The translations under genes and the position numbers were made by a program. This document shows positions 6,644-11,664 of a stretch of DNA of 11,664 bases, piece after piece (position 1 is the stretch's first letter; each line of letters begins with the position of its first letter). The DNA comes from Streptosporangiaceae bacterium (GTDB lineage: Bacteria > Actinomycetota > Actinomycetes > Streptosporangiales > Streptosporangiaceae): contig JASHXW010000207.1 in assembly GCA_030043395.1 (NCBI GenBank), positions 1-11,664 of the forward strand, read 5' to 3'. The notes under the pieces were generated by a model, which searched no databases, was not told where the DNA came from, and was given only the letters and a program-made list of their open reading frames with translations.

Positions 6644-9410
6644 ACCTTTGCCCACCCTGATCACGCGTGCCGCGTTGGCCGTGGTGACCGGTGCGGCGCT
6701 GACCGTGGCGACGGGCTCCGTAGTTGCCTCCACGGCACTGGCGGCGCCGGCGCTCCCCGCCGCATGCTCGCAGTCAGGGACAACAGTCACCTGCACGTAC
6801 ACAGCGCAGGGGCAGTCCCAGTTCGACGTCCCCGCGGGTATCACCTCGGTGACGGCGACCGCGGTCGGTGCCCAAGGCGGAGCCGATTTTGGCAGCGGCA
6901 CCCCTGGTGGCCTCGGTGCGGTCGCCTCGGGCACGCTGTCCGTCACGCCGGGACAGGTTCTCTTCGTCGAGGTTGACGTTCTCGGCGGGGCTGGCGGCAG
7001 CGTAAGTAGCGGGTTTACCGACGGCGGCGTCGGCGGTGGTGAGTCGGACGTGCGCACGTGCCCGACCTCCGGCGGGCAGCCGTGCCCGGCGGGCAGCACC
7101 CTGGCCTCCCGGCTGGTGGTGGCCGGTGGCGGCGGTGGTACCGGAGACTTCGGCGGGCCCGCCGGGAACGCGGGTACCACCGGTGACGGCGGCAACGGTG
7201 CATCCTCCGGGGGCAAGTTCGACGGCGGTGGCGGCGGCGGAGCGACCGAGTCGGCGCCCGGAACGGCCGGTGCTGCCTGCATCGGCGGTGATACAGGCGC
7301 GCCTGGCGCGGCCGGCGCCACCGGCGGTGGCGCCGGCGGGGCGGGTGGTGACTCTGACTCCACCGACGGCACCGGCGGCGGCGGTGGCGGGGCCGGCTGG
7401 TATGGCGGCGGTGGTGGCGGCGGCTGCACCGAGCCCAACGACGCCGGGGGCAGCGGGGGCGGCGGGACAAGCGACGTTGCAACCTCGGTGACCGGGGCGA
7501 CGTTCTCGCAGGCCACAGCCGGCGAGGTTGCCTCGGTGACCCTGGTGTACACCGCGCTTGCCGTGACCACGACAGGCCTGCCAGGCGGCACCGTTGGCAC
7601 GCCCTACTCGGCCGCCCTGACCGCCGCCGCCGGAACGACGCCCTATTCCTGGACGCTGGCCAACGGCTCGCTGCCGAACGGGCTGAGCCTGAGCACGGAC
7701 GGCACCATCTCCGGGACCCCGCAGGCCGCCGGCGACGTCAGCTTCACCGTGCAGGTAACCGACTCGTCCACGCCTACGGCGCAGGTAGCGACCGAGGCCC
7801 TGGCGATCGATATCGGCCAGGCCGCGCCCGGAGTATCGCTGTCCGCCTCGCCAGCATCCGGCGCCACGGTGGCCAGCCCCGTGAGCTTGTCGGCGACGGT
7901 AGTGGCGGTGGCTGGCGGGCCGGAGCCCACCGGGACTGTGACGTTCGACGTCGCCGGCTCGACGCCGGCTGGCTGCGCGGGCGTGAGCCTGCTCGCGGGT
8001 ACGGCATCCTGCGCGGTCGGGCAGCTGCCCGCTGGCAGCTACACGCTCGGGGTGTCGTATTCGGGCGACGGCAACTACTTCAGCGGGTCAGACAGCATCA
8101 CCGGCTACGCGGTTAGCAAGCTGACGTCGGCAGTGACCGTGAGTCCAGACGTGGCTGCCCCGGTCTGGGGACAGGGCGTGTCTTTCACTGCGGCAGTCAG
8201 CGCGGGCGGAGCGCCGGTGACCTCAGGAACCGTCCAGTGGTCAGTCGGCGGGACGCCGATCGGGGCGCCGGTCCAGATCGGTTCGGACGGCACGGCGCCG
8301 CTAGGCCCGCTCACGGACCTGGCCGTGGGCTCCGACCAGGTCTCCGCCGCCTACTCGGGCACTAGCCTGGACACCCCGGCCACGGGCGAGGACACCATAG
8401 TCGTCGGCAAGGCTGCCACCACGACGACGGTCACGGTCACTTCCCGGCGGCTCACCGCCGTCGTGGCGGCCGTGGCGCCTGGCGCCGGGCAGCCTTCGGG
8501 CACGGTCACGTTCGCTGTCAACGGCACGAGCGTCGGCACGGTGAACCTGTCCGCCAAGGGCATCGCCGTGCTGTCGTTCCGTTCGTCGGGGGCGGAGGTG
8601 GTGTCGGCCAGTTACGGCGGCAACGGCACGTTCACCGGTTCCTCTGGCTCTGCCTCGACGACGAACCCGGTGATCACTGCGAGGGCTACCAGCGCCCATC
8701 CGAAGACCAGGTACGGCTGGTACCGGTCGCCGGTGACGATCACGTTCACCTGCCTAGCCGGGTCGGCCCCGCTGACGGCGCCTTGTCCTGGCCCGGTCAC
8801 CCTGCGCCGGGACGGCGCCGCCCAGTCGGTGACCCGCACTATTCATGACACCGACGGCGGCATCGCGACCGTCACGGTCTCTCCGATCAACATCGACCGC
8901 ATCCCGCCTGTCGTGCGGGTGACTGGAATCCGCGCCGGCGCCACCTACGAAGCGCCGGGCCCGTCGCTGATCACCTGCAAGGCCAGCGACAGCCTGTCCG
9001 GGCTGGCCGGTCACTGCGTGCTGAAGGTTCGCCGCCGCCCGTCCCGCATCTCCTGGACTGCCACCGCGACCGACAAGGCGGGCAACGTCACCACGGTCAG
9101 GGGCAGTGCCAGGCTGGCCGACTACTACGTCGCCGGCGTCCCAAGGAGGCACGGGTTCTTCCAGGTGACGATCGGCCACTCGTACATGGTGAAGGCATAC
9201 GTGGTCGGTGCCAAGGCGCCGCGGTACGTGTTCGCCGCGCCACTGGGCATCAGGCCGCACCCGGTCGGCCCGGCCATGACAAGGATCGGTGCCGACCTGT
9301 GGGCCATCGAGATCGGCGTGACGCCGCGGATGAGCCACTACCGGTACTGGACTCTTGGTGTTCTCGCGGGCGGCTACCTGCACACCATCGACATCGAGCT
9401 GCACGGTTAG
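6624..9410 (+). CDS. Secreted glycine-rich and Ig-like repeat protein (928 aa)
   Basis: This is a large exported protein. Residues 1-40 form a Sec-type signal peptide: Arg at 3, 7 and 15, a hydrophobic Ala/Val/Leu core, and a likely cut at ALA|AP (40/41). Residues about 47-310 open with a beta-rich unit (FDVPAGITSVTATAVGAQGG), as in glycine-rich domain proteins, and turn into long Gly runs. Residues about 311-400 form a putative Ig domain of He_PIG type (GTPYSAALTAAAGTTPYSWTL, then LPNGLSLSTDGTISGTP). Three bacterial Ig-like (Big_3-type) repeats follow at about 401-495, 496-594 and 595-688, the first and third carrying GTVTF and the first and last YSGDGNY/YGGNGTF strands. Residues about 693-825 resemble another beta-sandwich module (PPVVRVTGI; KASDSLSGLAGHC). 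The last 100 residues (about 829-928) are a compact domain I cannot assign. No LPXTG motif or C-terminal anchor is seen, so it is probably released or held non-covalently. The ATG has an AGAAGGG about 12 nt upstream. A role in adhesion or the cell surface is inference from architecture only. Confidence 0.9.
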   Translation: MSRPTTRPLPTLITRAALAVVTGAALTVATGSVVASTALAAPALPAACSQSGTTVTCTYTAQGQSQFDVPAGITSVTATAVGAQGGADFGSGTPGGLGAVASGTLSVTPGQVLFVEVDVLGGAGGSVSSGFTDGGVGGGESDVRTCPTSGGQPCPAGSTLASRLVVAGGGGGTGDFGGPAGNAGTTGDGGNGASSGGKFDGGGGGGATESAPGTAGAACIGGDTGAPGAAGATGGGAGGAGGDSDSTDGTGGGGGGAGWYGGGGGGGCTEPNDAGGSGGGGTSDVATSVTGATFSQATAGEVASVTLVYTALAVTTTGLPGGTVGTPYSAALTAAAGTTPYSWTLANGSLPNGLSLSTDGTISGTPQAAGDVSFTVQVTDSSTPTAQVATEALAIDIGQAAPGVSLSASPASGATVASPVSLSATVVAVAGGPEPTGTVTFDVAGSTPAGCAGVSLLAGTASCAVGQLPAGSYTLGVSYSGDGNYFSGSDSITGYAVSKLTSAVTVSPDVAAPVWGQGVSFTAAVSAGGAPVTSGTVQWSVGGTPIGAPVQIGSDGTAPLGPLTDLAVGSDQVSAAYSGTSLDTPATGEDTIVVGKAATTTTVTVTSRRLTAVVAAVAPGAGQPSGTVTFAVNGTSVGTVNLSAKGIAVLSFRSSGAEVVSASYGGNGTFTGSSGSASTTNPVITARATSAHPKTRYGWYRSPVTITFTCLAGSAPLTAPCPGPVTLRRDGAAQSVTRTIHDTDGGIATVTVSPINIDRIPPVVRVTGIRAGATYEAPGPSLITCKASDSLSGLAGHCVLKVRRRPSRISWTATATDKAGNVTTVRGSARLADYYVAGVPRRHGFFQVTIGHSYMVKAYVVGAKAPRYVFAAPLGIRPHPVGPAMTRIGADLWAIEIGVTPRMSHYRYWTLGVLAGGYLHTIDIELHG

Positions 9411-9431
9411 GCTGCGGCGATCCGAGATCAC

Positions 9432-9437
9432 CGGAGG
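9432..9437 (+). promoter_or_regulatory. Ribosome binding site that fixes the start at 9445
   Basis: CGGAGG (part of CCGGAGGAAG) ends 7 nt before the ATG at 9445. The same frame is open upstream to an earlier ATG at 9355, but that would overlap the preceding gene by more than 50 nt and encode a Ser/Thr/Arg-rich stretch typical of a shadow frame. The ribosome binding site decides for 9445. Confidence 0.8.
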
Positions 9438-9444
9438 AAGCGCG

Positions 9445-9903
9445 ATGCTCCACTACAAGAGGCTGCTGCAGGAAGGAGCGCAGACCCGGGGCGTGATCCT
9501 GCACGTCTATGTCATCAGGCAGAGCTCCACCGGCGGCAACATCAGTGCCTGGCAGTTTCCCTGCCGGGTTACCTTTGACGACGGTTCCCAGGTAGAGACC
9601 TCCGGGGAGCTGAGTGCCTTCGACCGAGCCTTCAGGTTCGAAGATGCCGAAGCATGGGGTTCCAAGTCGCTGGATTACCAGGACTTCGAGGGCCTGGGGC
9701 ACTTCCTGAAGCCCGGCGCGACCGTCCCCGTCCGCTATGACCCGGAGGATCACGCCAAGCTGGTGCTTGACAAGCCGGCCTTCAAGGCCGAACTGCTCCC
9801 GAAACTCAAGGGCCTGCGAGGCAGCCGGGAAGCCGACGACGCGGCGAAGGTGGCCCGCGCTGAGGCCCGGCTCAGGGCAGAGCGCGACCAAGGCACCGAG
9901 TAG
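9445..9903 (+). CDS. Small soluble hypothetical protein (152 aa), DUF3592-like strand pattern
   Basis: The 152-residue product has no signal peptide or membrane helix. Residues 1-15 are a short helix (MLHYKRLLQEGAQTRG). A beta-rich core follows, with ILHVYVIRQSS, then WQFPCRVTFDDGSQVETSG and, at about 88-108, LKPGATVPVRYDPEDHAKLVLD. The segment pattern GxxVxVRYDPxDxxxxxL resembles the one at the end of DUF3592-type domains, which usually sit between membrane helices; those helices are missing here. Residues 112-152 are helical and highly charged (KVARAEARLRAERDQ), possibly a coiled coil. It starts 34 nt after the secreted-protein stop with no terminator between, so the two are probably cotranscribed. 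Function unknown; the DUF3592 likeness is by eye. Confidence 0.8.
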   Translation: MLHYKRLLQEGAQTRGVILHVYVIRQSSTGGNISAWQFPCRVTFDDGSQVETSGELSAFDRAFRFEDAEAWGSKSLDYQDFEGLGHFLKPGATVPVRYDPEDHAKLVLDKPAFKAELLPKLKGLRGSREADDAAKVARAEARLRAERDQGTE

Positions 9904-9988
9904 CGGCGGACACGGACGCGCCGCCCGCCGCGCCGGTCCTGGCTGGACGAGGCGGTCGTAGCGTAGACGTGGCGAAGCAGTCAATCAC

Positions 9989-9993
9989 GGAGG
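9989..9993 (+). promoter_or_regulatory. Ribosome binding site that places the SDR start at 9999
   Basis: GGAGG ends 5 nt before a GTG at 9999. The longer frame beginning at the GTG at 9969 has no comparable ribosome binding site. The protein from 9999 starts with AWSAADIPDQHGR directly before the first strand of the Rossmann fold, the usual start in this SDR subfamily. Confidence 0.75.
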
Positions 9994-9998
9994 TCATC

Positions 9999-10937
9999 GT
10001 GGCCTGGAGCGCAGCAGACATCCCTGACCAGCACGGCCGCCTCGCGGTCGTGACAGGGGCCAACGGCGGGCTCGGGCTCGAGACCGCCCGTCAGCTCGCC
10101 GCGAAGGGCGCGCATGTCGTGATGGCCGTACGCAACCAGGACAAGGCGGCGGGCGCGGTCACCGAAATCCGTTCCAGCATCCCCGATGCCGTGCTGGAAC
10201 TGGTAGCGCTGGACCTCGCTTCGCAGGCGTCAGTGCGTGCTGCGGCCGGGCAGATCCTGGCCGCGCACGAGAACATCGACCTGCTCATCAACAACGCCGG
10301 CGTCATGGGCATCCCCGAGGGGAAGACCGCTGACGGCTTCGAGATGCAGTTCGGCGTGGACCACCTGGGCCACTGGTCGCTGACTGCGCTGCTGCTGCCC
10401 GCGCTGCTGCGGACGCCCGGCGCGCGGATCGTGACCGTGACCAGCACGGCACACCACATGGGCCATGCGGTCGACCCGGCCAACCCGCACCTTAGGGGCC
10501 GATACCGGCCGTGGCGTGCGTATGGCCAGGCCAAGCTTGCCAACTTCCACTTCGGCCTTGGCCTCGAGCACGAACTGGAGAAGGCAGGATCGGGCACGGC
10601 CAGCCTCATCGCGCATCCGGGACTGTCGAACACGGACCTGCAGGCGGTCAGCGTGCAGGAGACCGGCGGAGGCGCCAGCCAGCGGTTCTTCCTCTTCCTC
10701 GCTCGCCGCACCGGAATGCCTGCGGCTAATGGCGCGCTGTCGCAGCTTCGCGCTGCAACAGACCCCGCGGCGAAGGGCGGCGAATTCTACGGACCGCTGT
10801 TCGTCAACAACGGACCGCCGGTGCGCAAGCCAATCGTGCGCAGGGTCGGCATGGACAAGGCGATTGCCGCACTGTGGCAGGTTTCCGAGCGCGAGACCGG
10901 AATCGAGGTCGACGTGCGTGCCGGGACGCCAGCATGA
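9999..10937 (+). CDS. Short-chain dehydrogenase/reductase (retinol dehydrogenase-like SDR)
   Basis: This is an NAD(P)-dependent oxidoreductase of the SDR superfamily, with 312 residues from the preferred GTG. The cofactor glycine motif is TGANGGLG (19-26), NNAG is at 98-101, the active-site Ser is probably Ser149 in VTSTAHHMG, and the catalytic Tyr175 and Lys179 lie in AYGQAK. The 26-residue gap between Ser and Tyr, filled by an Arg/Pro-rich insertion, is typical of the retinol dehydrogenase/WWOX-like subgroup rather than classical 250-residue SDRs. An Arg after the second strand (VMAVRNQDKA) suggests a preference for NADP, by inference. The substrate is unknown. It follows the 152-residue gene by 95 nt, which hold only G/C-rich DNA and a possible TAGCGT box (9959-9964), so a separate promoter is likely. 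A terminator hairpin follows. Confidence 0.93.
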   Translation: MAWSAADIPDQHGRLAVVTGANGGLGLETARQLAAKGAHVVMAVRNQDKAAGAVTEIRSSIPDAVLELVALDLASQASVRAAAGQILAAHENIDLLINNAGVMGIPEGKTADGFEMQFGVDHLGHWSLTALLLPALLRTPGARIVTVTSTAHHMGHAVDPANPHLRGRYRPWRAYGQAKLANFHFGLGLEHELEKAGSGTASLIAHPGLSNTDLQAVSVQETGGGASQRFFLFLARRTGMPAANGALSQLRAATDPAAKGGEFYGPLFVNNGPPVRKPIVRRVGMDKAIAALWQVSERETGIEVDVRAGTPA

Positions 10938-10985
10938 CGGTCTGTCGCCTGCGCAAGTCAAGAAGGCCACTAAGGGTGAGTTACC

Positions 10986-11027
10986 AGCCGTGCTCGCCAG
11001 TCGCTAGCAGCCCTGGCGAGCACGGCT
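10986..11027. terminator. Strong stem-loop between convergent SDR and TrpB2-like genes
   Basis: The 15 bases 10986-11000 (AGCCGTGCTCGCCAG) are the exact reverse complement of 11013-11027, with a 12-nt loop. It lies 48 nt after the SDR stop and 22 nt beyond the stop of the minus-strand gene ending at 11050, so it can terminate both. No U-tract follows, as is usual in Actinomycetota. The rest of the 112-nt gap shows nothing else. Confidence 0.75.
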
Positions 11028-11049
11028 CGTTGAGCCTTCGCCCGACGAG

Positions 11050-11664
11050 CTAGACGCCGGCCGGCAGACCCTCAAGCGCTGCCTGGACCTGCAGCTCGGA
11101 CAGCTCGAGGTCCTGCATCTTGCCTGACATGTAGTCACCGTAGGCCTGCAGGTCGAGCAAGCCATGGCCGCACAGCGCGGTCAGGATGACCTTCTCCTCG
11201 CCGGTCTCCTTGCAGCGCAGGGCCTCCTCGATGCAAGCGGCGACGGCGTGCGTGGGCTCCGGTGCCGGGACGATGCCCTCGGTGCGAGCGAACCGCAGGC
11301 CAGCCGCGAAGCACTCGGACTGCGGCTTGGCGACTGCCTCGATGAGGCCGAGCTCGTAGATGTGCGAAAGCAGCGGCGACATGCCGTGGTAGCGCAGCCC
11401 TCCGGCGTGGATCGGGTCGGGGATGAACTCGTGCCCGAGGGTGTGCATTTTCAGCAGCGGGGTCATGCCTGCCGTGTCGCCGAAGTCGTAGGCGTACGTG
11501 CCGCGGGTGAACGACGGGCACGCGGCTGGCTCGACGGCGCGGATGGTCGGGTTCATCCGGCCTGCCATCTTCTCGCGCAGGAAGGGGAAGGCCAAGCCGC
11601 CGAAGTCCGACCCGCCGCCAGTGCAGCCCACGATGACATCCGGAGTGTCGCCCGCTTGCGCGAG
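11050..11664 (-). CDS. TrpB2-type tryptophan synthase beta-like PLP enzyme (3' part, truncated by window edge)
   Basis: The C-terminal 204 residues of a fold-type II PLP enzyme are present; the frame stays open to the window edge, so the 5' part lies outside. TrpB-type enzymes make tryptophan from indole and serine. The TrpB2 subgroup can act without TrpA and is often a second copy for indole salvage. Family marks are PDVIVGCTGGGSDFGGLAFPF (phosphate loop), PSFTRGTYAYDFGDTAG (the insertion typical of TrpB2), HAGGLRYHGMSPLLSHIYELG (Gly-Leu-Arg-Tyr-His-Gly) and ALCGHGLLDLQAY near the end. The phosphate loop reads GGGSDF where TrpB2 proteins usually have GGGSNF. The catalytic lysine lies in the missing part. 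The gene converges on the SDR gene with a hairpin between. The subgroup call is firm; that it is the main trpB of the organism is unlikely because no trp genes are next to it. Confidence 0.9.
   Translation of the reverse strand, partial: LAQAGDTPDVIVGCTGGGSDFGGLAFPFLREKMAGRMNPTIRAVEPAACPSFTRGTYAYDFGDTAGMTPLLKMHTLGHEFIPDPIHAGGLRYHGMSPLLSHIYELGLIEAVAKPQSECFAAGLRFARTEGIVPAPEPTHAVAACIEEALRCKETGEEKVILTALCGHGLLDLQAYGDYMSGKMQDLELSELQVQAALEGLPAGV

Noticed and set aside
7134..7181. Inverted repeat GGTGGTACC/GGTACCACC in the Gly-rich region
   Set aside because: It lies in the middle of a coding region made of repeated Gly and Thr codons, where such 9-base matches arise by chance.
7110..7480. Gly-codon repeats as a possible CRISPR or tandem repeat array
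   Set aside because: There are no regular repeat units or spacers; it is simple codon reiteration within one reading frame.
6563..7600. Long minus-strand frame encoding a proline-rich protein
   Set aside because: It is the antisense of the Gly-rich part of the secreted-protein gene: GGC/GGT runs read backwards as proline codons. The plus strand has a signal peptide and recognisable domains.
8754..9984. Minus-strand frames opposite the end of the secreted-protein gene and the 152-residue gene
   Set aside because: Both plus-strand genes have proper starts and domain-like sequence; the reverse frames are low-complexity and lack ribosome binding sites.
9969..9998. Upstream GTG as the SDR start
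   Set aside because: It has no good ribosome binding site and adds ten residues not expected in this subfamily, while GGAGG precedes the GTG at 9999.

Overview
The window is high-GC DNA with dense genes, frequent GTG starts, strong G/C bias at third codon positions and TANNNT-type -10 boxes. It looks like a chromosomal segment of a soil- or plant-type member of the Actinomycetota (a Streptosporangiales or Catenulispora-like relative is plausible). The genus cannot be fixed from the sequence. I see no tRNA, rRNA, insertion sequence, phage gene or CRISPR array.

Layout. Bases 91-2001 (+) encode a full-length RecQ helicase, probably read from a leaderless promoter. It converges on an unrecognised 258-residue protein at 2196-2972 (-). 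The gap between them holds two hairpins, one of them a perfect 27-bp inverted repeat with a single-base centre. Divergent from that orphan is a small single-pass membrane protein at 3148-3804 (+). This converges on a two-gene minus-strand operon: a SigE-family ECF sigma factor (4550-5056) followed, with a 14-nt overlap, by a single-pass membrane protein (3856-4563) that is a candidate regulator of the sigma factor.

Divergent from the sigma operon is a group II PLP-dependent decarboxylase (5159-6643, +). The last 20 nt of its frame overlap the start of a 928-residue secreted protein (6624-9410, +) made of a glycine-rich N-terminal region, a putative Ig (He_PIG-like) module, several bacterial Ig-like repeats and an unassigned C-terminal domain. 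A 152-residue soluble protein follows 34 nt later (9445-9903), then an SDR oxidoreductase (start best placed at 9999, end 10937). A strong stem-loop separates the SDR gene from the 3' part of a TrpB2-type tryptophan synthase beta-like gene (11050 to the window edge, -).

How they fit together. Most genes look like independent transcription units, and all three convergent junctions carry inverted repeats suited to two-way termination. The only clear operon is the sigma factor plus membrane partner. The secreted-protein gene and the 152-residue gene are probably cotranscribed, and the decarboxylase may be coupled to them through the overlap, although a TAAGAT box inside its 3' end suggests a separate promoter. 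I did not find a convincing new multi-gene defence or biosynthetic system. The points most worth a second look are the sigma/membrane pair lacking the classical zinc anti-sigma motif, the composite secreted protein, the perfect inverted repeat after recQ, and an Asp in place of Asn in the phosphate loop of the TrpB2-like enzyme.
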